Assembly: GCA_031272365.1 (NCBI GenBank) | Contig: JAISTX010000052.1 | Location: forward strand, 1-61,191 | Source of the DNA: Eubacteriales Family XIII. Incertae Sedis bacterium | GTDB lineage: Bacteria; Bacillota; Clostridia; Peptostreptococcales; Anaerovoracaceae | DNA: 61,191 bases | Direction of reading: 5' to 3' | Part shown: in pieces, positions 41,096-50,512 of the stretch | Layout of the letters: each line of letters starts with the position of its first letter | Position numbering within the stretch: position 1 is the stretch's first letter | Notes under the pieces: model-generated | The model's input: the letters and a program-made list of their open reading frames with translations, nothing else | The model's database searches: none | What the model was told of the DNA's origin: nothing | Translations under genes and position numbers: made by a program

Positions 41096-43585
41096 TCAGC
41101 CGTTCTTCGACAGCGCGATGACGCCAAGCCAGTAGCCGCCCCAGAGCTCGTCCGTGCCGAGCTCCTCCATCACCTCCGTCACGATGGACGCAAACGCGTA
41201 GTCGTCGATGCCGTAGTCCGTGCGCAGCATCGCGCTCCCGTTCGACTGGAGCTCCGACACGAGCTCCGCGACGATCTCGCCTTCCGAGTAGTACTTGCCT
41301 TCGACGTGGTAGTACTCGTCGGTGTCGCCCGTGGCGGCGTACTCGGCCAGGTGCGCGTCGAGGATGAAGTCCTTGTCCTCCACGAGCGCGCCCGCGGCCA
41401 CGTCGTCCGGCAGGTTGAGCAGCACGTTGTACAGCTCCGGGTTGTCGTTGTTCGTCACGTCCACGGTCTGCCACTCCCCGTTCAGGTTGACGCGGTTCCA
41501 GGCGTGCGCCACCGAGCCCTCGAGGAAGCCGGTCGACACGATCGAATCCAGCCCCGCCGCGTCCGCGAGCAGCTTGAAGGAAGCCGCGTAGCTCGAGCAC
41601 ACGCCGACGCCGTCCACGAGGATGCCGTAGGCGTTGAACGAATCGTTGAACTTCGGGTCCACGTACGTGTAGTTGTTCTTCTCCGCGTCCTCCAGCGCCG
41701 CGAAGTCGTATTCCCCGTTGTCGCACAGGTACTGGTTGATGGCGAGCTCCTTCTCGAGCGGCGTCATGCCGTCCTCGATGATCTGCGGGATCACCTCCGC
41801 CACCTTCGCGCGGATCGCGTCCTGCTTCGCCTTGCGCTCCTTGCCCGTCTCCTGGTAGCCGACGACGAGCTCGCCCTTTTTGTTCAGGGCCAGGCCGTCC
41901 ACCCCGAGGATGAGCGGGTTTTGGTAGTACGCCTCGAAGAAGGCGTCGAGCAGGTATTCCGTGTCCGAGGCCTGCGGGAAATCGTCGAGCGGGATCGCGT
42001 CCACGCCAGCGATCATGTTGACCGCCAGGTACTCCGACAGCCCGTTCGTCGCGAAGACCTCCTCCGGCACGATCGTCACGTCGGACGCGGGCTCGGTCCC
42101 TTCCTCGCCCTCGCCCTCGCGGCCGTCGGTCAGGTCGATCTCGTTGCCCGTCCCGCTGCCGCGGTTTAGCGCCTCCTGGCGCGCCTTGATCTTTTTCAGC
42201 TCGCCCTTCCAGTTTTCCGGCGGGTTCTCGATCTTGTAATAATTGTTGAAATCGTCCTTGCCCGGAAAGCCCGTGCCCGGTATCGAATAATAGATTTTCA
42301 GCACCGTCGCGTCGATCTTGCGCGGGTTGAGGATCTCCCCGTCGGGCCCCTCGTCGTATTGTAGCCACTCCTCGGTGACGACCTCCGCCGTATCGTAGTC
42401 GTAGGCGATGGTCTTGTACACGATATGCCCGTCGCACATGATGTACGGCCGCTGCGCCGGCAGGAGGCCGATCGACGGCAGCACGGAGCTGGTCTCGCCC
42501 TCGGCCCTCTTCGTCTCCCACGCGACCCCGAACGGCAGGTTGGGCGCCAGATCCTCCAGCTTGAAGAGCTTTCCGATGTTGGAATGGCCGCCCTCCCCGA
42601 TGGCGATCACGCCGAACATCGTCGTACGGCCCCGCTCGGATGACGACTCGTAAGTCTCCTGGCCTTCCTCCAGCTCGGCGCCTTCGGGGACATAGCCCCC
42701 CTCCGCGATGTTCACCGCGGACTGGAATGGATAGTTGCTGGCTGTGTGCCACTCCGTCTGGTCGCCGTCCACCATGCCGATGACGTTCGCCTCACTATAC
42801 CGTGGAGCCATCGGCTCGCCGGTCAACGGGTTGGTTTCGCCCCCGTCGGACAGGGCGCAGCTCACGACGATGTAGCTGTCCGCCCCCTCCACCGGCTTCC
42901 AGCGGAAGGATGCATTCCCGTCGTCGTCGACGAAGAACGTCGCCTCGGGCGTCGCCAGCTCGGCCTTGACCTCAAACACCTGGACCTTCGGCTTCGCGAG
43001 CGGCTCGCCCGTCTCGAAGTCGAGGTACTGCACCATATAGTAGCGCGGCAGGTTGCCCCAGTCCAGAAACTCGCCCTTGTACTGGAAGTAGTACTCGTCC
43101 TCCGGGTCGTCGCTCAGCGTGCTTTTGTCCAGCATGAGCTGCGGGTCCGTCAGGTTCGCGTACAGCCTGTTCCAGATGCCCATCGTCGGGTTGCGCCACG
43201 GCATCGCCGTAAACCCGTACGTGCCGTCGTCCCGCGTGCCCGAGTCCCAGTTTGTGTAGATCGGCACGGTGAACTCCGGGTCGGCAAAAAACGCCAGGAC
43301 GTCCGTGTAGTCCTCAAAACCCAAATCCGGCGGGTAGAACCCCAGTGTGAACTCAAACTGATGGTCCCGCGCCACCGGCGGGATCGCGGGCAGATACTCG
43401 TACGCATCGTTTTCCGCATACTTCGCGGCGACCTCAGCCGCGTAGTCCGATGCCCGGACGCCGCCCTCCCCGATGTCCGTCGAACTGCCTACAGCCGCGC
43501 CGGGCGATGCGCCCCCGCAAGCCGTCGCCCCCACGATGACCGCTATGGACAATAGAATAGCCCACAGCCTCTCCATTTTTTTCAT
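41096..43585 (-). CDS. Large lipoprotein with C-terminal transglutaminase-like domain
   Basis: An 829-aa lipoprotein with signal and lipobox VGATAC. A long extracytoplasmic region includes a fibronectin-type-like stretch (ASFRWKPVEGADSYIVVS). The transglutaminase-like core is near residues 590-730: Cys in GVGVCSSYAASFKLLADAAG, His in VAHAWNRVNLNG and Asp in WQTVDVTNND. Such domains cleave or cross-link proteins or peptidoglycan at the surface. SD AAGGAG. It precedes the small acidic lipoprotein gene. Confidence 0.85.
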   Translation of the reverse strand: MKKMERLWAILLSIAVIVGATACGGASPGAAVGSSTDIGEGGVRASDYAAEVAAKYAENDAYEYLPAIPPVARDHQFEFTLGFYPPDLGFEDYTDVLAFFADPEFTVPIYTNWDSGTRDDGTYGFTAMPWRNPTMGIWNRLYANLTDPQLMLDKSTLSDDPEDEYYFQYKGEFLDWGNLPRYYMVQYLDFETGEPLAKPKVQVFEVKAELATPEATFFVDDDGNASFRWKPVEGADSYIVVSCALSDGGETNPLTGEPMAPRYSEANVIGMVDGDQTEWHTASNYPFQSAVNIAEGGYVPEGAELEEGQETYESSSERGRTTMFGVIAIGEGGHSNIGKLFKLEDLAPNLPFGVAWETKRAEGETSSVLPSIGLLPAQRPYIMCDGHIVYKTIAYDYDTAEVVTEEWLQYDEGPDGEILNPRKIDATVLKIYYSIPGTGFPGKDDFNNYYKIENPPENWKGELKKIKARQEALNRGSGTGNEIDLTDGREGEGEEGTEPASDVTIVPEEVFATNGLSEYLAVNMIAGVDAIPLDDFPQASDTEYLLDAFFEAYYQNPLILGVDGLALNKKGELVVGYQETGKERKAKQDAIRAKVAEVIPQIIEDGMTPLEKELAINQYLCDNGEYDFAALEDAEKNNYTYVDPKFNDSFNAYGILVDGVGVCSSYAASFKLLADAAGLDSIVSTGFLEGSVAHAWNRVNLNGEWQTVDVTNNDNPELYNVLLNLPDDVAAGALVEDKDFILDAHLAEYAATGDTDEYYHVEGKYYSEGEIVAELVSELQSNGSAMLRTDYGIDDYAFASIVTEVMEELGTDELWGGYWLGVIALSKNG

Positions 43586-43729
43586 AACATGCTCCTTCCT
43601 AAACTCCCTACGTTCCATGCGACTGCCTATGCCGGTATAACCGCGCTGGGGGCGGGAATATTACACCGCATGAAACTGAGCATATTATACATCACAGCGC
43701 GGGAATCCGCAGGATCGCGTGCCCTATGG

Positions 43730-44230
43730 TCAGATCGTCGGGAGGCGCCGCACGGCCGGGAAGGCGGCGGACGCGATGGCTACGCAGCCGCCCCATTGGA
43801 TCAGGTTTTGGAGCGCCGACAGCAGCGTGAGCCGTATATCGAAGCCGAACAGGAAGGCCCATTCAAACAGCGCGTAGCCCACCACCATGATCGCGCCGCC
43901 GAGCGTGGACGACAGGACGAAGCGCCGCAGGTCACCGCCCCGCATCAGCTTGCCGCACGTGAGCCCCATGAGGCCCTTGATGACCGCTGTCGGGAGCGCG
44001 TATGTCGGGAAGACGACGAGATCCGCGAGGGCCGCGCCGAGGCCGCCGGCGACCGCGCCGCAGGGCCCGCCGAGCATGTACGCGGCGAGGTAGATCAGCA
44101 CGTCGCCGAAATTGAAATACCCGCTCGGCGCGAACGGCATGGGGATCGGCAGCAGGAAGGTGACGACGAAAACCGCGGCGGCCATGAGCGCCGTCACAGT
44201 CATTTTGCGCGTTTTCGGGTTGATCATCAT
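43730..44230 (-). CDS. ECF transporter S component (ThiW/HmpT-like)
   Basis: A 166-aa membrane protein with about six helices, the S-component size. It has FLLPIPMPFAPSGYFNFGDVLIYLAAYMLGG-type segments (shown shorter: YFNFGDVLIYLAAYMLGG) and GLGAALADLVV near the middle. S components bind a vitamin or cofactor precursor and share an EcfAA'T module coded elsewhere. The first of two ATGs lies 7 nt after a -10 hexamer, with no SD. The ligand is not assignable; the neighbour is larE. Confidence 0.82.
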   Translation of the reverse strand: MMINPKTRKMTVTALMAAAVFVVTFLLPIPMPFAPSGYFNFGDVLIYLAAYMLGGPCGAVAGGLGAALADLVVFPTYALPTAVIKGLMGLTCGKLMRGGDLRRFVLSSTLGGAIMVVGYALFEWAFLFGFDIRLTLLSALQNLIQWGGCVAIASAAFPAVRRLPTI

Positions 44231-44237
44231 GAAAACC

Positions 44238-44266
44238 AGTTTATCATATATGAAATATCCCGTCAA
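44238..44266 (-). promoter_or_regulatory. Promoter placed for a leaderless mRNA (ECF S component)
   Basis: TTGACG (44261-44266), 17 bp, TAAACT (44238-44243), then seven bases to the ATG. The -35 overlaps the larE stop. Confidence 0.75.
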
Positions 44267-45078
44267 AGCGTCGCGTTCATGCTGCCCGTCTGGTAGCCGC
44301 CGAGGTCCAGCGCCACATAGGCGAACCCAAGCTGCTTCAAATAATCGTTCACCCGCCCGGACATCGCCGCCAGCCTCTCGATGTCCGCCGGACGCACCTC
44401 GATGCGCGCGATCGGGTGGTCGTTGCCGTGGATGCGGACGCGCACGAAGCGGAAGCCCTCGTCGAGGAGGAACTGCTCCGCCTTGTCGATCATCGCCAGC
44501 CGCTCCAGCGTGATGTCCTCCCCGTAGACGAAGCGCGAGCTGAGGCAGGCGAAGGCCTGCTTGTCCCAGGTCGGCAGCCCGAGGGATTTGGAGATTTCCC
44601 GTATCATATCTTTTGTCAACCCGGCCTCGCGCAGGGGGCTCTTCACGCCGAGCTCGCGCACCGCCTGCATGCCGGGGCGGTAGTCGCCCGGGTCGTCCGC
44701 GTTGGAGCCTTCGCAGAGGATGCCGATCCCGGCGGCGTCCGCGACGGCCCTGAGCTTCGTGAACAGCTCGCGCTTGCACAGATAGCAGCGGTTCGGCGGG
44801 TTGTGCGCGAAACCGTCGATGTCGAGCTCCTCAGAGTCGATGACCTCGTGCGGGATGCCGTGGTCCGCGCAGAACGCGCGGGCCTCGTCCAGCTCGCGCG
44901 CAGGGTACGAAGCCGATCGCGCCGTCACCGCCAGCACGTTCCCCGCCCCAAGCGCCTCCTTCGCCGCATACGCAAGAAAGGTGGAGTCCACCCCCCCGGA
45001 AAACGCCAGGCAAACGCGCCCGTACCCCCGCAGCAACTCCAGCAAAGCCTGATACCGCGAATCATTGGTATTTTTCAA
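44263..45078 (-). CDS. larE: ATP-dependent sacrificial sulfur transferase LarE-like
   Basis: A 271-aa PP-loop enzyme. P-loop SGGVDSTF, PNRCYLCK, GSNADDPGDYRPG and the KQAFACLSSRF motif with the sacrificial Cys are the LarE pattern. LarE donates sulfur to the nickel-pincer cofactor of lactate racemase. No larA, larB or larC is nearby, so the partner lies elsewhere or the role differs. The TTG at 45078 is chosen because GGAGG lies 8 nt upstream. It overlaps the mnmA 3' end by 17 nt. Confidence 0.88.
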   Translation of the reverse strand: MKNTNDSRYQALLELLRGYGRVCLAFSGGVDSTFLAYAAKEALGAGNVLAVTARSASYPARELDEARAFCADHGIPHEVIDSEELDIDGFAHNPPNRCYLCKRELFTKLRAVADAAGIGILCEGSNADDPGDYRPGMQAVRELGVKSPLREAGLTKDMIREISKSLGLPTWDKQAFACLSSRFVYGEDITLERLAMIDKAEQFLLDEGFRFVRVRIHGNDHPIARIEVRPADIERLAAMSGRVNDYLKQLGFAYVALDLGGYQTGSMNATL

Positions 45079-46135
45079 TTCGACCGCCTCCCAACACCAT
45101 ATCACCATCGTAAAAAACCGCCGCCTGCCCCTTCGCCGGCGCCCGCACGGGCTCGTCGAACCGGACCTGTGCCCGCGCGCCGCCCGCTTCGGCAAAGACC
45201 TCCGCCGCCTGGGGCTTCGCGCCGTAGCGCACCTGGACTTCCGCCCGGATCGGCGCGGCAGGCGGCGCGACGGAAATCCAGTTCACATCCGACAAGGAGA
45301 TCGCATCGCGGAACACCGCCTCTTCGCCCGCGAGCACGACCTCGTTTTCGCGGGGCCTTATCTCGGCCACGAAGACCGGGCGCCCGAGCGCGATGCCGAG
45401 CCCCTTGCGCTGCCCGATCGTATAGCGCGCGACGCCTTTGTGCCGCCCGAGCACATGGCCCTGCGCGTCGACGAAATCGCCTTCCTCCATGTCGATGCGC
45501 CCTTCCAGGAAATCCGCGTAGCCGCCGCCGCGCACGAAGCAGATGTCCTGGCTCTCCCGCTTCTGCGCGTTCACGAAGCCCGCCTCCGCCGCCAGCGCCC
45601 GCACCTGCGGCTTCGTCAGGGGCGCGAGCGGGAAGAGCGTGTGCGCGAGCTGGCCCTGCGTCATCGTGTAGAGGAAATACGTCTGGTCCTTTTCGCGGTA
45701 CGCCGCGCGGGAAAGCCGCCACCGGCCGCCCTCCTGCCCGATCCGTGCGTAGTGCCCCGTCACGACCTTGTCGAACCCCATCTGCCGCGCCCGCGCGAGC
45801 AGGAGCCCGAATTTCAAATAATCGTTGCAGTCGATGCAGGGGTTTGGCGTCGCGCCCGCGGCATAGGCGGCGCAGAACCGATCGATGACCTCGCGGCGGA
45901 ACGCCTCCGTGAAGTCGAAGACGTAGTGCGGCATCCCGAGCGCCGCCGCCGCGCGCGCCGCGTCCCCGGCGTCCGACAGGGAGCAGCAGGGCCGCCCCGC
46001 GTCCTCGCCCACGTCCTCGTTCGCAAACAGCTTCATCGTCACCCCGACGCATTCGTAGCCCGCCCGCTGCGCCAGGAGCGCGGCGACCGAACTGTCCACG
46101 CCGCCGCTCATCGCAATCATCGCCTTCTTCTTCAT
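45062..46135 (-). CDS. mnmA: tRNA-specific 2-thiouridylase MnmA
   Basis: A 357-aa tRNA 2-thiouridylase that makes s2U34 in tRNA-Lys, Glu and Gln. It has the PP-loop SGGVDSSVAALL, catalytic Cys in NPCIDCNDYLKFG and the second Cys in SQDICFV. The C-terminal beta domain ends near GQAAVFYDGDMVLGGG. The ATG lies 6 nt after TAGAAT, so a leaderless start is possible; AAGG immediately before the ATG is too close for a normal SD. Confidence 0.96.
   Translation of the reverse strand: MKKKAMIAMSGGVDSSVAALLAQRAGYECVGVTMKLFANEDVGEDAGRPCCSLSDAGDAARAAAALGMPHYVFDFTEAFRREVIDRFCAAYAAGATPNPCIDCNDYLKFGLLLARARQMGFDKVVTGHYARIGQEGGRWRLSRAAYREKDQTYFLYTMTQGQLAHTLFPLAPLTKPQVRALAAEAGFVNAQKRESQDICFVRGGGYADFLEGRIDMEEGDFVDAQGHVLGRHKGVARYTIGQRKGLGIALGRPVFVAEIRPRENEVVLAGEEAVFRDAISLSDVNWISVAPPAAPIRAEVQVRYGAKPQAAEVFAEAGGARAQVRFDEPVRAPAKGQAAVFYDGDMVLGGGRIEKYQ
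46042..46047 (-). other. No separate site; mnmA coding region
   Basis: Checked for an internal start near this position and found none; the mnmA -10 hexamer is listed separately. Confidence 0.1.
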
Positions 46136-46141
46136 ACCTTC

Positions 46142-46147
46142 ATTCTA
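46142..46147 (-). promoter_or_regulatory. -10 element placed for a leaderless mRNA (mnmA)
   Basis: TAGAAT, six bases, then ATG. It lies just downstream of the Crp/Fnr gene stop; the -35 is poor. Confidence 0.45.
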
Positions 46148-46157
46148 CTACAGATTG

Positions 46158-46835
46158 TCACAGCTCCTCGTCCGACAGAATCTCGAAACGGTTCTTGCGG
46201 AAGTCGATCAGGCCCTCCGCCCGCATTTTCGCGAGCTCGTGCGACAGCGCGCTGCGGTTGACGCCGAGGTACTGCGCGAGCTGCTCCCGGTCCATGTCCA
46301 GCTTGAACGCGCGCGCGCCCCGCATCGCGGCGAGGTGCCTTAGGTAGACGATGATGCGCGAGCGCAGGTGCCTGCGGTACAGCACGTCGATCTTGTGCAG
46401 GCGCCGGAGGCTGTCCGTCGCGAGCGAGAGGATGACGCCGTCGGCGAGCTTCCGGGCGACGGCCGGCGGGAGCTTCTTCTCGGACAGGCTGTCGTATTCG
46501 ACGAACAGGCCCTTCACGTCCTCGAGCGCGACCAAGGAATAGGGGCATTTCCGCGTCGCCGAGGATGTGATGTCGAGCCCGATGATCTCCCCCGGCACGA
46601 AGAGCTGGACCAGGTCGCACGCGCCTGTCCGGTGGTACCGGACGCCCTGCACGCGCCCGTGCTCCATGCAGAAGAATTCGTGCAGGACGCCGCCCGCCTC
46701 CGCGAGGGCCGCGTCCTTCTCGAAGGCCGCCTCCCGCACGCGGATATAGGCGAGGGCCTCCTTCAGCTCCCGCTCGGACAGCCCCTTGAACACGCGCACG
46801 CCGGCGAGGCGCGCCGCATAGCCCTCGGCGCTCAT
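46158..46835 (-). CDS. Crp/Fnr-family transcriptional regulator
   Basis: A 225-aa regulator. The N-terminal cyclic-nucleotide-binding-like domain includes FFCMEHGRVQGVRYH and QLFVPGEIIGLD. The C-terminal HTH is MDREQLAQYLGVNRSALSHELAKMRAEGLI. It lacks the Fnr cysteine set (only scattered Cys), so the signal is unknown; many clostridial relatives act in stress or redox control. The ATG overlaps the YigZ-family stop by 4 nt. Confidence 0.88.
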   Translation of the reverse strand: MSAEGYAARLAGVRVFKGLSERELKEALAYIRVREAAFEKDAALAEAGGVLHEFFCMEHGRVQGVRYHRTGACDLVQLFVPGEIIGLDITSSATRKCPYSLVALEDVKGLFVEYDSLSEKKLPPAVARKLADGVILSLATDSLRRLHKIDVLYRRHLRSRIIVYLRHLAAMRGARAFKLDMDREQLAQYLGVNRSALSHELAKMRAEGLIDFRKNRFEILSDEEL

Positions 46836-47479
46836 CCGCCCTGCCCCCCGGGCAGCCGCGCGGCCTCGGTGCGCTCCGCGAGCACGGCCACTTCCTTGCC
46901 GCCGCCCAGGGCGGCCGAGAGGGCCTTCAGCGCCCCGTCCCGGCTGCCGGGGTCCACCACGAGCTCCGCGCGCACCGACGCGCCGAAAACGGTGCCCCGG
47001 AGCGCCGCCCCGCCTTCGAAAGCGGCAACCAGCGCCTCCGCGCGGTGGTAGCTTGCGTAGTCCATCTCGAAGGTAAGCACGAGGCGCATCGCGACCGCGC
47101 ACAGCCCCGCGGCCTCCACGGCGAGCTTCGCCGCCTGCGTGTAGGCGCGCACGAGCCCGCCGGGCCCGAGCTTCACGCCGCCGAAATACCGCGTCACGAC
47201 GAGCGCGACGTCCCGGATGTTCTCTTTTTCAAGGTAGGAGAGCACGGGCGCGCCGGCCGTGCCGGAAGGCTCCCCGTCGTCGCTCGACCATGCGGCGCCC
47301 CCGGCCAGGGCGTAGGCGGGCACATTGTGCCGCGCCGCGTGGTGCTTCCTGCGGATCTCCTCAAAAAACGCCTGGCACGCCGCCTCCGTCTCAGCGGGGG
47401 CGGCCACCGCGATGAAGCGCGAACGGGACACCGTGTGCTCCGCCTCGCCGCGCCCGCACACCGTCAACCAGGATTGCAT
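46832..47479 (-). CDS. YigZ/IMPACT-family protein
   Basis: A 215-aa UPF0029/IMPACT protein. It has SRSRFIAVAAP, the AYALAGGAAWSSDDGEPSGTAG pattern split across the core (shown in part) and VTRYFGGVKLGPGGLVRAY, the family hallmark, plus a C-terminal DUF1949-like domain. Its role is unclear, possibly in translation stress. SD GGGGG. Coupled to the Crp/Fnr gene. Confidence 0.92.
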   Translation of the reverse strand: MQSWLTVCGRGEAEHTVSRSRFIAVAAPAETEAACQAFFEEIRRKHHAARHNVPAYALAGGAAWSSDDGEPSGTAGAPVLSYLEKENIRDVALVVTRYFGGVKLGPGGLVRAYTQAAKLAVEAAGLCAVAMRLVLTFEMDYASYHRAEALVAAFEGGAALRGTVFGASVRAELVVDPGSRDGALKALSAALGGGKEVAVLAERTEAARLPGGQGG

Positions 47480-47502
47480 GTTGGCCGCACCCCCGGGAAA
47501 GG

Positions 47503-48282
47503 TCAGAATTCGTGCTTCCCGAGCTCGCCGATGAATTTGTCGTTGAGGATCTTGATGTGCGTCCCCTTCATGCCGAGCGAGCGGGACTCGATGATGCCCG
47601 CGCTTTCGAGCTTGCGCAGCGCGTTCACGATGACGGATCGCGTGATGCCCGAGCGGTCGGCGATCTTGCTCGCGACGAGCAGCCCCTCGTTGCCCGACAG
47701 CTCCGCGAAGATCTGCTGCACCGCCTCGACCTCCGAGTACGACAGCGTCGCGATCGCCTTCTGGACGGCGCTCTTGACGCGCTCCTCCTCCTGCCGGCGC
47801 AGCGTCTGGATGCGCTTGATCTCGAGGCCGACGACCGTCGCGCCGAACTCGCTCAGGACGAGGTCCTCGTCGCCAAACGGCGGCTGGTACCGCGTCAGCA
47901 CGAGCGTGCCCACGCGCTCGCGCCCGCCCATGATCGGCACGATCGTGTACAGCTTCTCATAGGTGTCGTACTCGTATTTGAAGATCCGGAGCGCTTCCTC
48001 CTCCGTCAGGTTGAACTGCGTCTCCGTCACCTTCACGAGTTCGTCGTTGTACTCCTTCGGCATCGACTCGAGCCCCGTCTCCGGATCCGAGATCGCCGCG
48101 CTCTCCGACTGGATCGTGTAGTGGACGCCGAGCATGCGCCCCTCCAGGTCGATGATATAAACATTCCCGTCCACGAGATCGCTCAGTATCTTTGCGAGTT
48201 CCGCGAACGAGAATGCCCCCGTCGTGCTCTCCTGGAGCACCCAGTTGAGCTTCCGAACCTTGTCCAGAATAGTCTTTTCCAT
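47503..48282 (-). CDS. codY: GTP- and BCAA-sensing global repressor CodY
   Basis: A 259-aa full-length CodY. The N-terminal GAF-like domain (ISDLVDGNVYIIDLEGRM-type, here LVDGNVYIIDLEGRMLGVHY) binds branched-chain amino acids. The C-terminal winged HTH has ASKIADRSGITRSVIVNALR and SLGMKGTHIKILN, strongly conserved. It represses nutrient-stress genes when GTP and BCAAs are high. A separate promoter (TTTACA-17-CATAAT) lies upstream, so it is not solely expressed from hslVU. SD is weak (AGGCAGGT). Confidence 0.97.
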   Translation of the reverse strand: MEKTILDKVRKLNWVLQESTTGAFSFAELAKILSDLVDGNVYIIDLEGRMLGVHYTIQSESAAISDPETGLESMPKEYNDELVKVTETQFNLTEEEALRIFKYEYDTYEKLYTIVPIMGGRERVGTLVLTRYQPPFGDEDLVLSEFGATVVGLEIKRIQTLRRQEEERVKSAVQKAIATLSYSEVEAVQQIFAELSGNEGLLVASKIADRSGITRSVIVNALRKLESAGIIESRSLGMKGTHIKILNDKFIGELGKHEF

Positions 48283-48308
48283 GCGGTGTTTACCTGCCTT
48301 TCGCCTGT

Positions 48309-48337
48309 ATTATGACAGGAAAAATGTCGCATGTAAA
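48309..48337 (-). promoter_or_regulatory. codY promoter
   Basis: TTTACA (48332-48337), 17 bp, CATAAT (48309-48314). An AT-rich stretch at about 48364-48378 is a weak match (about 11 of 15) to the CodY box and could give autorepression. Confidence 0.6.
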
Positions 48338-48395
48338 GAAACTATTCAAAATTTTTTCTACAATTTTCTTAATTCTTAAATATTTGCACTCTTCT

Positions 48396-49827
<1,432 letters not shown>

Positions 49828-49838
<11 letters not shown>

Positions 49839-50409
49839 CTTCCTCGCCCCCCTTCTTCTCCTCGGGTTCCAGCTTCTCAACAGAGATATTGCTGTTTGTG
49901 TACACGCAGATGCTCGACGCGATCATGAGCGCCTCGCGCACGATCGACTCCGCGTCCATGTCCGTGTGGTCGAACAGCGCGTGCGCCGCCGCGTACGCAA
50001 AATTGCCGCCGCTGCCGATCGCCACGAAATCGGAGTCCGGCTCGATCACCTCCCCGTTGCCGGAGATCACGAGCAGCGACTCCCGGTCCGCCGCGACGAG
50101 CAGCGCCTCGAGGTTGCGCATCACGCGGTCGCTGCGCCAGTCCTGCGCGAGCGCGACCGCCGCGCGCTTCAGGTTGCCGCCGTGCTCCTCGAGCTTCTTC
50201 TCGAATTTCTCGGTCAGCGTGAACGCGTCCGAGACGCTGCCCGCGAACCCGGACAGCACCGTCCCCTTATAGATCTTGCGCACCTTCTTGGCCGTGTGCT
50301 TCATGACGGAGGTCTGGCCCATCGTGACCTGCCCGTCGCCGCCGATGCACACGTCGTCCGGCCCGCGCCTCACTGCTACGATTGTCGTCGCATGAAATTG
50401 ACTTTCCAT
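49828..50409 (-). CDS. hslV: ATP-dependent protease peptidase subunit HslV (ClpQ)
   Basis: A 193-aa proteasome-like peptidase. It starts [16 protein letters not shown]. The active-site Thr lies in ATTIVAV after a 7-residue propeptide, longer than the single Met of E. coli HslV but like the Bacillus form. GDGQVTMG and [13 protein letters not shown] are hallmark motifs. SD GAAGGAG. Heat-shock control is shown by the CIRCE element just upstream. Confidence 0.96.
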
Positions 50410-50453
50410 TAAATGCGATCTCCTTCCTGCGCCTCGGCGCAAAATAGATGTTG

Positions 50454-50480
50454 TTAGCACTCTCGTTTGATGAGTGCTAA
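50454..50480 (-). promoter_or_regulatory. CIRCE element (HrcA operator) upstream of hslVU
   Basis: TTAGCACTC-N9-GAGTGCTAA, a perfect match to the consensus CIRCE. It lies at the expected transcription start of hslV. Confidence 0.97.
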
Positions 50481-50484
50481 CACT

Positions 50485-50512
50485 ATCATACCCGTTTTTT
50501 CGTGAAAGTCAA
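50485..50512 (-). promoter_or_regulatory. hslVU promoter
   Basis: TTGACT (50507-50512), 16-bp spacer, TATGAT (50485-50490); CIRCE follows 4 bp downstream. Confidence 0.85.

Noticed and set aside
46042-46047. Internal regulatory site within mnmA
   Set aside because: A placeholder check; nothing supports a site here and the low-confidence entry at this position should be ignored.
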